Shown here piece by piece: positions 32,321 through 42,168 of a stretch of DNA of 64,000 nucleotides (its first letter is position 1; the number at the start of each line of letters is the position of its first letter). A model generated the notes under the pieces. That model was not told the DNA's origin. It did no database searches and worked only from the letters and a program-made list of their open reading frames with translations. The DNA comes from Streptococcus mitis SK564 (GTDB lineage: Bacteria; Bacillota; Bacilli; Lactobacillales; Streptococcaceae): NCBI RefSeq assembly GCF_000148525.1, contig NZ_AEDU01000022.1:1-64000 (forward strand). The letters run 5' to 3'. The position numbers were made by a program, and so were the translations under genes.

Positions 32321-35300
32321 ATGTATAAACGTATTTTTGTAGAGAAAAAGGCTGATTTTCAGGTCAAGTCAGAGAGTTTGGTAAGGGAGCTCCAGCATAA
32401 CTTGGGACTTTCAAGCTTGAAAAGTATTCGTATTGTGCAGGTTTATGATGTCTTTGATTTGGCGGAGGACTTGTTTGCACCTGCAGAGAAACACATTTTC
32501 TCTGAGCAGGTGACAGACCATGTCTTGGACGAAGCGGCTGTACAGGCGGATCTTGCTAACTATGCTTTCTTTGCCATTGAAAGCCTGCCAGGGCAGTTTG
32601 ACCAGCGTGCGGCATCTTCACAGGAAGCCTTGCTTTTGCTGGGAAGTTCGAGTGATGTGACCGTCAACACAGCTCAACTTTACTTGGTCAATAAGGACAT
32701 TGAAGCGACTGAGCTAGAAGCGGTCAAGAACTACTTGCTCAATCCAGTTGATTCTCGTTTCAAAGATATCACGACAGGGATTGCCAAGCAGGAATTTTCT
32801 GAGTCAGACAAGACCATTCCAAAATTGACTTTCTTTGAAAGCTATACAGCAGAAGATTTTGCCCTCTACAAGGCCGAGCAAGGGATGGCTATGGAAGTGG
32901 ATGATTTGCTTTTTATCCAAGACTACTTCAAGTCAATCGGGCGCGTGCCAACTGAGACGGAACTCAAGGTTTTGGATACTTACTGGTCTGACCACTGCCG
33001 TCACACGACTTTTGAGACTGAGTTGAAGCAGATTGATTTCTCAGCTTCTAAATTCCAAAAACAATTGCAGTCAACTTATGACAAGTATATTGCCATGCGT
33101 GATGAGTTGGGGCGTTCTGAAAAACCGCAAACCTTGATGGATATGGCAACTATTTTCGGTCGTTATGAGCGTGCTAATGGACGTTTGGATGATATGGAAG
33201 TGTCAGACGAAATCAATGCTTGCTCAGTAGAAATCGAAGTGGACGTTGATGGTGTGAAAGAACCATGGCTCCTCATGTTTAAAAACGAAACCCACAATCA
33301 CCCAACGGAGATTGAGCCATTTGGTGGGGCGGCTACTTGTATCGGTGGTGCTATTCGTGACCCATTATCAGGTCGCTCATATGTTTACCAAGCTATGCGT
33401 ATCTCAGGTGCTGGAGATATTACCGCACCGATTTCAGAAACTCGCGCTGGTAAATTGCCACAACAGGTCATTTCTAAGACAGCTGCTCATGGTTATTCTT
33501 CTTACGGAAACCAGATTGGGCTTGCAACAACCTACGTTCGTGAGTACTTCCACCCAGGTTTCGTTGCTAAGCGTATGGAGCTAGGTGCTGTTGTCGGTGC
33601 AGCTCCTAAGGGCAATGTTGTCCGTGAAAAACCGGAAGCGGGAGACGTGATTATCCTCCTCGGTGGTAAGACTGGACGTGACGGTGTCGGTGGTGCGACA
33701 GGTTCTTCTAAGGTTCAAACAGTTGAGTCCGTGGAAACTGCTGGAGCTGAAGTTCAAAAAGGGAATGCTATCGAAGAACGCAAGATTCAACGTCTGTTCC
33801 GTAATGGCGATGTGACTCGTCTTATCAAAAAATCAAATGATTTTGGCGCTGGTGGTGTCTGTGTGGCTATCGGTGAATTAGCAGACGGTCTTGAAATCGA
33901 CCTTAACAAAGTGCCTCTTAAATACCAAGGCTTGAATGGTACAGAAATTGCCATCTCTGAATCTCAAGAACGGATGGCAGTTGTGGTTCGTCCTGAGGAT
34001 GTAGATGCCTTCGTTGCTGAATGTAACAAAGAAAATATTGATGCTGTTGTCGTTGCTATAGTGACTGAAAAACCAAATCTTGTCATGCATTGGAATGGTG
34101 AAACCATCGTTGATTTGGAACGTCGTTTCCTTGATACAAACGGTGTACGTGTGGTTGTAGATGCTAAGGTGGTTGACAAGGATGTCAAGCTTCCAGAAGA
34201 ACGCACAACAAGCGTAGAAACACTTGAAGCTGATACCCTTGCGGTTCTATCTGATTTGAACCATGCGAGTCAAAAAGGATTACAGACTATCTTTGACTGC
34301 TCTGTTGGACGCTCAACGGTCAATCACCCACTTGGTGGTCGTTACCAACTCACACCAACTGAGGCATCTGTGCAGAAATTGCCAGTTCAACACGGTGTGA
34401 CTCATACTGCGTCAGTCATGGCTCAAGGTTTCAACCCTTATGTAGCAGAATGGTCTCCATACCACGGTGCTGCTTATGCGGTTATTGAAGCGACTGCTCG
34501 TTTGGTGGCTGCTGGTGCCAACTGGTCTAAGGCTCGTTTCTCTTACCAAGAGTACTTCGAACGCATGGACAAACAAGCTGAGCGTTTTGGTCAGCCAGTA
34601 GCTGCTCTTCTAGGTTCTATCGAAGCTCAGATTCAGCTTGGCTTGCCATCTATTGGTGGGAAGGACTCCATGTCTGGTACTTTTGAAGAATTGACCGTAC
34701 CACCAACCTTGGTTGCCTTTGGGGTCACGACGGCAGATAGCCGTAATGTGCTCTCTCCAGAATTTAAAGCTGTTGGGGAAAATATCTACTACATCCCAGG
34801 TCAAGCCCTTGTTACAGAGATTGATTTTGACTTGATTAAGTCTAACTTTGCTCAGTTTGAATCCCTTCAAAAGGATCACAAAGTAACAGCAGCTTCAGCT
34901 GTCAAATACGGCGGTGTGGTTGAAAGTTTGGCACTTGCTACTTTTGGAAATCATATCGGTGCAGAGGTAATCTTGCCTGAACTTGAAAGTTCTTTGACAG
35001 CACAATTGGGCGGATTTGTCTTCACATCTCCTGAAGAAATTGCTGGAGTAGAGAAAATCGGTCAAACGAAAGCAGACTTTACACTGATTGTCAACGGTGT
35101 GAAGCTAGATGGACAGAAACTTGACAGTGCCTTTCAAGGAAAACTGGAAGAAGTTTACCCAACAGAATTTGCACAAGCCAAAGAACTGGCTGAAGTACCA
35201 GTTGTCGCTACTAACACAGTCATCCAAGCCAAAGAAAAGCTTGAAAAACCTGTGGTTTATATCCCAGTATTCCCGGGCACCAACTCAGAATATGATTCAG

Positions 35301-36046
35301 CTAAGGCCTTCGAAAAAGAAGGTGCAGAGGTCAACTTGGTGCCATTTGTGACCTTGAATGAAGAAGCCATTGTCAATTCAGTTGAAACTATGGTTGACAA
35401 CATCGGCAAGGCTAACATTCTCTTCTTTGCAGGTGGTTTCTCAGCTGCGGACGAGCCAGATGGTTCCGCTAAGTTTATTGTCAACATCCTGCTTAATGAA
35501 AAAGTGCGTGTAGCAATTGATAGCTTTATCGCCCGTGGTGGCTTGATTATCGGTATCTGTAATGGCTTCCAGGCTTTGGTCAAATCAGGTCTTCTTCCAT
35601 ACGGGAACTTTGAAGAAGCCAGCAGTACTAGCCCAACCCTCTTCTACAATGATGCCAACCAACACGTGGCCAAGATGGTGGAAACTCGGATTGCCAATAC
35701 CAACTCACCATGGTTAGCTGGGGTGCAAGTGGGCGATATCCACGCTATTCCTGTTTCACACGGTGAAGGGAAGTTTGTCGTGACGGCTGAGGAATTCGCT
35801 GAACTCCGTGACAATGGTCAAATCTTTAGCCAATACGTTGACTTTGATGGCAAGCCAAGCATGGATTCTAAGTATAATCCGAATGGTTCTGTCCATGCCA
35901 TCGAAGGAATTACCAGCAAGAACGGCCAAATCATCGGTAAGATGGGCCACTCAGAACGTTATGAGGATGGTCTTTTCCAAAATATCCCAGGCAATAAAGA
36001 CCAGCACCTCTTCGCATCGGCGGTTAAATACTTTACTGGGAAATAG
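32321..36046 (+). CDS. purL: Phosphoribosylformylglycinamidine synthase, fused large type
   Basis: 1241 residues. Makes FGAM from FGAR, glutamine and ATP. The polypeptide fuses the PurS-like N-terminal part, two AIRS-type synthase halves and a C-terminal glutamine amidotransferase (Cys in IGICNGFQAL; His and Glu toward the end), the one-piece form of streptococci and proteobacteria instead of separate purS/Q/L. Signature HNHPTEIEPFGGAATCIGG near 325. ATG 32321 follows AAGGAATAAGAATTG; a TTG directly before it is in frame. Confidence 0.95.
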   Translation: MYKRIFVEKKADFQVKSESLVRELQHNLGLSSLKSIRIVQVYDVFDLAEDLFAPAEKHIFSEQVTDHVLDEAAVQADLANYAFFAIESLPGQFDQRAASSQEALLLLGSSSDVTVNTAQLYLVNKDIEATELEAVKNYLLNPVDSRFKDITTGIAKQEFSESDKTIPKLTFFESYTAEDFALYKAEQGMAMEVDDLLFIQDYFKSIGRVPTETELKVLDTYWSDHCRHTTFETELKQIDFSASKFQKQLQSTYDKYIAMRDELGRSEKPQTLMDMATIFGRYERANGRLDDMEVSDEINACSVEIEVDVDGVKEPWLLMFKNETHNHPTEIEPFGGAATCIGGAIRDPLSGRSYVYQAMRISGAGDITAPISETRAGKLPQQVISKTAAHGYSSYGNQIGLATTYVREYFHPGFVAKRMELGAVVGAAPKGNVVREKPEAGDVIILLGGKTGRDGVGGATGSSKVQTVESVETAGAEVQKGNAIEERKIQRLFRNGDVTRLIKKSNDFGAGGVCVAIGELADGLEIDLNKVPLKYQGLNGTEIAISESQERMAVVVRPEDVDAFVAECNKENIDAVVVAIVTEKPNLVMHWNGETIVDLERRFLDTNGVRVVVDAKVVDKDVKLPEERTTSVETLEADTLAVLSDLNHASQKGLQTIFDCSVGRSTVNHPLGGRYQLTPTEASVQKLPVQHGVTHTASVMAQGFNPYVAEWSPYHGAAYAVIEATARLVAAGANWSKARFSYQEYFERMDKQAERFGQPVAALLGSIEAQIQLGLPSIGGKDSMSGTFEELTVPPTLVAFGVTTADSRNVLSPEFKAVGENIYYIPGQALVTEIDFDLIKSNFAQFESLQKDHKVTAASAVKYGGVVESLALATFGNHIGAEVILPELESSLTAQLGGFVFTSPEEIAGVEKIGQTKADFTLIVNGVKLDGQKLDSAFQGKLEEVYPTEFAQAKELAEVPVVATNTVIQAKEKLEKPVVYIPVFPGTNSEYDSAKAFEKEGAEVNLVPFVTLNEEAIVNSVETMVDNIGKANILFFAGGFSAADEPDGSAKFIVNILLNEKVRVAIDSFIARGGLIIGICNGFQALVKSGLLPYGNFEEASSTSPTLFYNDANQHVAKMVETRIANTNSPWLAGVQVGDIHAIPVSHGEGKFVVTAEEFAELRDNGQIFSQYVDFDGKPSMDSKYNPNGSVHAIEGITSKNGQIIGKMGHSERYEDGLFQNIPGNKDQHLFASAVKYFTGK

Positions 36047-36139
36047 GCTTTGCAGATGTTTTAATAGATAGTATCAGTAATGTAAAAGTCATGTAGATTT
36101 AGCTCTTGGTGCTACACAAATAAAAATTAGGTATATAAA

Positions 36140-37582
36140 ATGACATACGAAGTAAAATCTCTTAATGAAGAATGTGGTGTTTTCGGTATTTGGGGACATC
36201 CAGATGCTGCTAAATTGACCTATTTTGGTCTCCATAGTCTTCAGCACCGTGGTCAAGAGGGGGCAGGAATCCTCTCCAATGACCAAGGGAAACTAAAGCG
36301 CCATCGTGACATGGGGCTTTTATCAGAAGTCTTCAGAAATCCAGCTAATTTGGATAAATTGACGGGAACTGGTGCGATTGGGCATGTGCGTTACGCGACT
36401 GCTGGCGAAGCTTCTGTAGATAATATCCAGCCCTTCCTCTTCCGTTTTCACGATATGAAGTTTGGCTTGGCTCATAATGGAAACTTGACTAATGCGGCCT
36501 CTCTCAAGAAAGAATTGGAAGATAGAGGAGCGATTTTCAGCGCGACTTCGGACTCGGAAATCTTGGCTCACCTCATTCGTCGGAGTCACAATCCGAACTT
36601 GATGGGAAAAATCAAGGAAGCGCTCAGCCTTGTCAAAGGTGGCTTTGCTTATATCCTGTTGTTTGAGGACAAGTTGATTGCGGCTCTTGACCCCAATGGT
36701 TTTCGTCCTCTTTCTATCGGAAAAATGGCCAACGGAGCGGTGGTGGTTTCCTCTGAAACTTGCGCTTTTGAGGTCATTGGTGCCGAGTGGATTCGTGATT
36801 TGAAACCAGGTGAGATTGTGATTATTGATGATAAGGGAATTCAGTATGACAGCTATACAGACGATACCCAGTTGGCGATTTGCTCTATGGAGTATATCTA
36901 TTTTGCCCGCCCTGATTCTAATATCCACGGTGTCAATGTCCATACGGCACGTAAACGTATGGGTGCCCAATTAGCGCGAGAATTCAAGCATGAGGCGGAT
37001 ATCGTGGTCGGTGTGCCCAATTCTTCCCTCAGCGCAGCCATGGGATTTGCGGAAGAGTCCGGGCTACCAAATGAAATGGGCCTCATCAAGAACCAATACA
37101 CCCAACGTACCTTTATCCAACCGACTCAAGAATTGCGGGAGCAAGGGGTGCGGATGAAACTATCTGCTGTTTCTGGTGTTGTAAAAGGCAAGCGTGTGGT
37201 TATGATTGATGACTCTATTGTACGTGGAACAACCTCTCGTCGTATCGTTCAGCTCTTGAAAGAAGCGGGTGCGACTGAAGTTCACGTTGCCATTGGTAGT
37301 CCAGCGCTAGCTTATCCATGTTTCTATGGGATTGATATCCAGACTCGTCAGGAACTGATTGCGGCCAATCATACGGTTGAAGAAACGCGCCAAATCATTG
37401 GAGCTGACAGCCTGACTTACCTCTCTGTTGAAGGTTTGATTGATTCGATTGGGATTGAAACAGATGCACCAAATGGTGGTCTCTGTGTCGCTTACTTTGA
37501 CGGTGACTATCCAACACCTCTCTACGATTATGAAGAAGACTATCGTCGAAGTTTGGAAGAAAAGACCAGTTTTTACAAATAG
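36140..37582 (+). CDS. purF: Amidophosphoribosyltransferase
   Basis: 480 residues; catalyses the committing step of purine synthesis, PRPP to phosphoribosylamine. An N-terminal propeptide of about ten residues (MTYEVKSLNEE) precedes the Ntn nucleophile Cys12 in CGVFGIWG. RHRGQEGAG-type region (QHRGQEGAGIL) and the PRPP loop VVMIDDSIVRGTTS (near 350) are present. Likely self-cleaved before Cys12. Within the pur operon. Confidence 0.95.
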   Translation: MTYEVKSLNEECGVFGIWGHPDAAKLTYFGLHSLQHRGQEGAGILSNDQGKLKRHRDMGLLSEVFRNPANLDKLTGTGAIGHVRYATAGEASVDNIQPFLFRFHDMKFGLAHNGNLTNAASLKKELEDRGAIFSATSDSEILAHLIRRSHNPNLMGKIKEALSLVKGGFAYILLFEDKLIAALDPNGFRPLSIGKMANGAVVVSSETCAFEVIGAEWIRDLKPGEIVIIDDKGIQYDSYTDDTQLAICSMEYIYFARPDSNIHGVNVHTARKRMGAQLAREFKHEADIVVGVPNSSLSAAMGFAEESGLPNEMGLIKNQYTQRTFIQPTQELREQGVRMKLSAVSGVVKGKRVVMIDDSIVRGTTSRRIVQLLKEAGATEVHVAIGSPALAYPCFYGIDIQTRQELIAANHTVEETRQIIGADSLTYLSVEGLIDSIGIETDAPNGGLCVAYFDGDYPTPLYDYEEDYRRSLEEKTSFYK

Positions 37583-37618
37583 ATGGCAGATCTTCCGTTA
37601 AAGAAAAGGAATATAAAA

Positions 37619-38641
37619 ATGACAAATAAGAATGCTTATGCCCAGTCTGGCGTGGATGTTGAAGCGGGTTATGAAGTTGTTGAACGGATTAAAAAGCACG
37701 TGGCTCGTACGGAGCGTGCAGGTGTCATGGGAGCGCTGGGCGGTTTTGGTGGTATGTTTGACCTTTCAAAAACAGGTGTTAAAGAACCTGTCTTGATTTC
37801 AGGGACTGATGGTGTCGGAACCAAGCTCATGTTGGCTATCAAGTATGACAAGCACGATACCATCGGTCAGGACTGTGTGGCCATGTGTGTCAATGATATC
37901 ATCGCTGCAGGTGCGGAGCCCCTCTATTTCCTTGACTACGTCGCAACTGGCAAGAATGAACCAGCTAAGCTAGAACAAGTGGTGGCTGGAGTCGCTGAAG
38001 GTTGTGTGCAGGCAGGCGCAGCCCTCATCGGTGGGGAAACGGCTGAAATGCCTGGTATGTATGGCGCAGATGATTACGATCTAGCTGGTTTTGCGGTCGG
38101 TGTGGCTGAAAAATCTCAAATCATAGACGGTTCAAAAGTGTCTGAAGGAGATGTCCTTCTCGGACTTGCTTCGAGTGGGATTCACTCAAATGGGTATTCA
38201 CTTGTGCGTCGTGTATTTGCCGATTACACAGGTGAGGAAGTCCTTCCAGAATTGGAAGGCAAGCAACTCAAGGACGTTCTTCTTGAGCCGACTCGTATCT
38301 ATGTCAAGGCTGTTTTGCCACTCATCAAGGAAGAGTTGGTCAACGGCATTGCCCACATCACTGGTGGTGGCTTTATCGAAAATGTCCCTCGTATGTTTGC
38401 AGATGACCTAGCTGCTGAAATTGATGAAAACAAAGTTCCAGTGCTTCCGATTTTCAAAGCTCTTGAGAAATACGGTCAGATCAAACACGAAGAAATGTTT
38501 GAAATCTTCAATATGGGTGTGGGACTTATGCTAGCAGTTAGCCCTGAAAATGTAAGTCGTGTCAAGGAATTGTTGGATGAACCAGTCTATGAAATTGGTC
38601 GTATCGTCAAGAAAGAAAACGAAAGTGTCATCATCAAATGA
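37619..38641 (+). CDS. purM: Phosphoribosylformylglycinamidine cyclo-ligase
   Basis: 340 residues, AIR synthetase. Signatures: [15 protein letters not shown] at the start, GTDGVGTKL (about 62-70), [11 protein letters not shown] (about 145-155), [16 protein letters not shown], and [16 protein letters not shown] 37619 lies after AAAGGAATATAAAA; an upstream frame (12 codons) overlaps the purF stop. Ends with a 4-bp overlap into purN. Confidence 0.95.
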   Translation: MTNKNAYAQSGVDVEAGYEVVERIKKHVARTERAGVMGALGGFGGMFDLSKTGVKEPVLISGTDGVGTKLMLAIKYDKHDTIGQDCVAMCVNDIIAAGAEPLYFLDYVATGKNEPAKLEQVVAGVAEGCVQAGAALIGGETAEMPGMYGADDYDLAGFAVGVAEKSQIIDGSKVSEGDVLLGLASSGIHSNGYSLVRRVFADYTGEEVLPELEGKQLKDVLLEPTRIYVKAVLPLIKEELVNGIAHITGGGFIENVPRMFADDLAAEIDENKVPVLPIFKALEKYGQIKHEEMFEIFNMGVGLMLAVSPENVSRVKELLDEPVYEIGRIVKKENESVIIK

Positions 38642-39189
38642 AAAAAATAGCGGTTTTTGCCTCTGGTAATGGCTCAAATTTTCAGGTGATTGCTGAAGAA
38701 TTTCCAGTGGAGTTTGTCTTTTCAGACCATCGTGACGCCTATGTGCTCGAGCGTGCAGACAAGCTCGGCGTTCTGTCCTATGCTTTTGAACTCAAGGAGT
38801 TTGAGAGCAAGGCAGACTACGAAGCAGCACTTGTTGAGCTATTAGAAGAGCACCAGATTGACTTGGTTTGTCTAGCAGGCTACATGAAAATCGTTGGGCC
38901 AACCTTATTGGCGGCTTATGAAGGTCGAATCATCAATATCCATCCAGCTTACTTGCCAGAATTTCCAGGAGCTCATGGGATTGAGGATGCTTGGAATGCT
39001 GGCGTCGCTGAGAGTGGTGTGACCATTCACTGGGTGGACTCTGGAGTGGATACAGGAAAGGTCATCAAACAAGTACGTGTACTGCGACTAGCTGATGATA
39101 CGATTGAAAGTTTTGAAAATCGGATTCATGCCACCGAGTATCAGCTCTATCCTCAAGTGTTGGAGAGTTTAGGGGTGGGTAGAAGATAA
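38638..39189 (+). CDS. purN: Phosphoribosylglycinamide formyltransferase
   Basis: 183 residues. Transfers a formyl group from 10-formyl-THF to GAR. Begins [15 protein letters not shown] (GAR phosphate loop), has the catalytic [15 protein letters not shown] (Asn, His near 100-102) and [16 protein letters not shown] with the catalytic Asp. ATGA overlap with purM couples translation. Confidence 0.95.
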   Translation: MKKIAVFASGNGSNFQVIAEEFPVEFVFSDHRDAYVLERADKLGVLSYAFELKEFESKADYEAALVELLEEHQIDLVCLAGYMKIVGPTLLAAYEGRIINIHPAYLPEFPGAHGIEDAWNAGVAESGVTIHWVDSGVDTGKVIKQVRVLRLADDTIESFENRIHATEYQLYPQVLESLGVGRR

Positions 39190-39233
39190 GAAGTAAATCA
39201 AGTTTTGATTTTGCAATATTGCTAGGAGAAAAA

Positions 39234-39698
39234 ATGATTGAGATAAAATTAGTAGATGAGAGCAGTTTTCAGGCAGTGCTGGATTTGAAAATATCTGAAG
39301 CTGATGAACGAGCACGTTTCGTGTCTCCAAATGTACGCTCTTTAGCTGACGCATGGCTCTACCGAGAGAATGGGGATGTGTTTCCAATGGCAATTTATTG
39401 GAATGAGCTTGTAGTTGGTTTTCTCCTGTTGGAAATAGATAAGGATGAAGCGGAATACTTTATCTGGCGGATAATGATTGGCCAGCAGTACCAAGGAAGA
39501 GGTTATGGACGAAAAGCCGTGGAATTTCTGATCAAAAAGGCTCAGATGGATAGCACTTGCAATCATATTATCGCAGATTATGTGGTTGGAAATGAAAAAA
39601 TGAAGCACCTGTTGACTAGTTTGGGTTTTCAGGAAACAGGATTTATAGAAGAAAATAATGAAGTCGCTATGCGCTTGGACCTAAAGAAAGAGGAATAG
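39234..39698 (+). CDS. GNAT family N-acetyltransferase
   Basis: 154 residues with the acetyl-CoA loop QQYQGRGYGRKAVEFL (about 85-100) and the C-terminal NEKMKHLLTSLGFQETGFIE typical of GNAT enzymes. Looks related to spermidine/diamine or ribosomal-type acetyltransferases, but the substrate is unknown. ATG 39234 follows TAGGAG. An insertion between purN and purH, not part of the purine pathway. Confidence 0.85.
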   Translation: MIEIKLVDESSFQAVLDLKISEADERARFVSPNVRSLADAWLYRENGDVFPMAIYWNELVVGFLLLEIDKDEAEYFIWRIMIGQQYQGRGYGRKAVEFLIKKAQMDSTCNHIIADYVVGNEKMKHLLTSLGFQETGFIEENNEVAMRLDLKKEE

Positions 39699-39700
39699 AA

Positions 39701-39868
39701 TGACGAAAAAAGCTTTAATCAGTATCTCAAACAAAGAGGGTATTGTTGAATTTGCCTAAGAACTTAAAAAAAACTCGGTTGGGACATCATCTCAACAGGT
39801 AGAACCAAGGTTGCCCTTGATAATGCTGGGGTGAGCACCATTGCCATTGATGATTCATATGATATCTT
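39701..39868 (+). pseudogene. Broken 5' copy of purH
   Basis: MTKKALISISNKEGIVEFA then a TAA (CAA in purH), and an extra A in the following run shifts the frame; later it matches the real gene through [12 protein letters not shown]. It ends just before vanZ. So vanZ lies between a dead 5' fragment and the intact purH, as if inserted with a duplication of the purH start. Confidence 0.85.
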
Positions 39869-39925
39869 TGATTCAAAATTGGAGTCAGTGATTGTTGAAG
39901 ACGGCTTCAAACGGAGGTATTTATA

Positions 39926-40435
39926 ATGTTAGAATCTAAAAAAACAACTCGATATGTATTTTATGTCTATCTGATGTTATTAACTTGGGGAATCTTATTT
40001 AAGTTTGAGACCAATCCTGAATTTATAGCATTTTTCTTAGCTCCAAGGTACATCAATTGGATTCCATTTTCAGAACCACTAATAGTAGACGGAAAAATTG
40101 TTTTTGCTGAAATGTTATTTAATCTGATTTCCTTTATTCCATTAGGTGTTTGTTTCCCTCTGATAAAAACTAATTTATCTAATTTAAAAATAGTCGGGAC
40201 AGGTTTTTTGATTAGTTTATTGTTTGAGTGCTTACAGTATATTTTAGCAATAGGTATAACAGATATAACGGATTTGACTTTAAATACGCTAGGTGTTTGT
40301 GTAGGCTTACTGATTTATCAAATTTTTATAAGAGTGTTCAAATCACAGACTAGAAAATGGGTCAATATCTTAGGTATGCTTAGCCTTGGTTTTGCTTATT
40401 TTGTTTTACTGTTACTGCATTTAATTGATGTTTAA
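39926..40435 (+). CDS. VanZ family membrane protein
   Basis: 169 residues with about five hydrophobic segments. VanZ-family features: the N-terminal LMLLTWGILFKFE, then NWIPFSEP (NxxPF) near 45, an EMLFNLISFIPLGV segment and SLLFECLQYIL, DITDLTLNTLGVCVG. In the vanA cluster VanZ gives slight teicoplanin resistance; stand-alone members have unknown roles at the envelope. GGAGG is well placed before the ATG. Codon use is more AT-rich than the pur genes on both sides, suggesting acquisition. Confidence 0.85.
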   Translation: MLESKKTTRYVFYVYLMLLTWGILFKFETNPEFIAFFLAPRYINWIPFSEPLIVDGKIVFAEMLFNLISFIPLGVCFPLIKTNLSNLKIVGTGFLISLLFECLQYILAIGITDITDLTLNTLGVCVGLLIYQIFIRVFKSQTRKWVNILGMLSLGFAYFVLLLLHLIDV

Positions 40436-40459
40436 CTAATGATTAAAAAGGAGAATATA

Positions 40460-42007
40460 ATGACTAAACGCGCCTTAATCAGCGTCTCAGACAAAGCGGG
40501 CATTGTTGAATTTGCCCAAGAACTTAAAAAACTTGGTTGGGATATTATCTCGACAGGTGGGACAAAGGTTGCCCTTGATAATGCTGGGGTAGATACCATT
40601 GCGATTGATGATGTGACCGGTTTTCCAGAAATGATGGACGGTCGTGTCAAGACCCTTCATCCAAATATCCACGGTGGACTCCTCGCTCGTCGTGACTTGG
40701 ATAGTCACCTGGAAGCGGCCAAAGACAATCAAATCGAGCTCATTGACCTTGTAGTGGTCAATCTCTATCCCTTTAAAGAAACGATTCTCAAACCAGATGT
40801 GACTTATGCTGATGCGATGGAGAATATCGATATCGGCGGGCCATCTATGCTTCGTTCAGCAGCGAAGAATCATGCCAGCGTAACAGTTGTTGTAGACCCT
40901 GTTGACTATGATGTGGTGCTTAACGAATTGTCAGCCAACGGCGAAACGACTTACGAAACCCGTCAACGTCTGGCAGCTAAGGTTTTCCGTCACACAGCGG
41001 CTTATGATGCCTTGATTGCAGAATATTTCACAGCTCAAGTGGGCGAAAGCAAACCTGAAAAGTTAACCTTGACCTATGACCTCAAACAAGCCATGCGCTA
41101 TGGGGAAAATCCTCAACAGGATGCCGATTTCTACCAAAAAGCTTTGCCAACGGACTATTCAATTGCTTCAGCCGAACAGCTCAATGGGAAAGAATTGTCA
41201 TTCAACAATATCCGTGACGCTGATGCGGCCATTCGTATCATCCGTGACTTCAAAGACCGTCCAACCGTTGTGGCTCTCAAACATATGAACCCATGTGGAA
41301 TCGGTCAGGCTGATGACATTGAGACTGCTTGGAACTACGCTTATGAGTCTGACCCAGTGTCTATCTTTGGTGGTATCGTTGTTCTCAACCGTGAGGTGGA
41401 TGCTGCGACAGCTGAGAAGATGCACGGTGTTTTCCTTGAAATCATCATTGCACCAAGCTATACGGATGAAGCGCTAGCCATTTTGACCAACAAAAAGAAA
41501 AACTTGCGCATCCTTGCCTTGCCATTTGATGCTCAAGAGGCTAGCGAGGTGGAAGCAGAATACACAGGTGTAGTTGGTGGACTTCTGGTGCAAAATCAAG
41601 ATGTGGTCAAGGAAAGCCCAGCCGATTGGCAAGTGGTGACCAAACGCCAACCAACTGAGACAGAAGCGACAGCTCTTGAGTTTGCTTGGAAGGCTATTAA
41701 ATACGTCAAATCAAACGGAATCATTGTAACCAACGACCACATGACACTGGGTGTTGGTCCAGGTCAGACTAACCGTGTGGCTTCTGTTCGCATCGCTATT
41801 GACCAAGCTAAAGACCGTCTGGACGGCGCTGTGCTTGCTTCGGATGCCTTCTTCCCATTTGCGGATAACGTGGAAGAAATCGCCAAAGCAGGTATCAAGG
41901 CGATAATCCAGCCGGGTGGGTCCGTCCGTGACCAAGAATCCATCGAAGCAGCGAACAAGTATGGCTTGACTATGGTCTTCACAGGCGTGAGACATTTTAG
42001 ACATTAA
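40460..42007 (+). CDS. purH: Bifunctional AICAR formyltransferase / IMP cyclohydrolase
   Basis: 515 residues; the last two steps to IMP. N-terminal MGS-like cyclohydrolase (1 to about 200: [41 protein letters not shown]) and C-terminal formyltransferase (RYGENPHQ-like [13 protein letters not shown] with the catalytic KHMNPCG near 279). In RYGENPQQ the usual His is Gln. Last 25 residues FTGVRHFRH are the family end. ATG 40460 after AAGGAGA. Its 3' end is repeated at 44409-44747. Confidence 0.95.
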   Translation: MTKRALISVSDKAGIVEFAQELKKLGWDIISTGGTKVALDNAGVDTIAIDDVTGFPEMMDGRVKTLHPNIHGGLLARRDLDSHLEAAKDNQIELIDLVVVNLYPFKETILKPDVTYADAMENIDIGGPSMLRSAAKNHASVTVVVDPVDYDVVLNELSANGETTYETRQRLAAKVFRHTAAYDALIAEYFTAQVGESKPEKLTLTYDLKQAMRYGENPQQDADFYQKALPTDYSIASAEQLNGKELSFNNIRDADAAIRIIRDFKDRPTVVALKHMNPCGIGQADDIETAWNYAYESDPVSIFGGIVVLNREVDAATAEKMHGVFLEIIIAPSYTDEALAILTNKKKNLRILALPFDAQEASEVEAEYTGVVGGLLVQNQDVVKESPADWQVVTKRQPTETEATALEFAWKAIKYVKSNGIIVTNDHMTLGVGPGQTNRVASVRIAIDQAKDRLDGAVLASDAFFPFADNVEEIAKAGIKAIIQPGGSVRDQESIEAANKYGLTMVFTGVRHFRH

Positions 42008-42067
42008 GAACGTGAGGGTGGGCGACAACCCCATTTCAGAAGAAAATGAAGCAAGTTTACACATAAC

Positions 42068-42113
42068 AAAACGCATATTACCAAGGTTCATGTCCTGGTA
42101 TTATGCGTTTTTT
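42068..42113 (+). terminator. Strong hairpin after purH
   Basis: AAAACGCATATTACCA and TGGTATTATGCGTTTTT pair over 15-16 bp, with T-run. A near-copy lies at 62281-62335. It may stop pur transcripts before they reach the opposing defence genes. Confidence 0.75.
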
Positions 42114-42168
42114 AATTTAAAGACTTTTAGCCCAGTCTCATGTTTTGGATTATATGAGAGGGAGAAGA

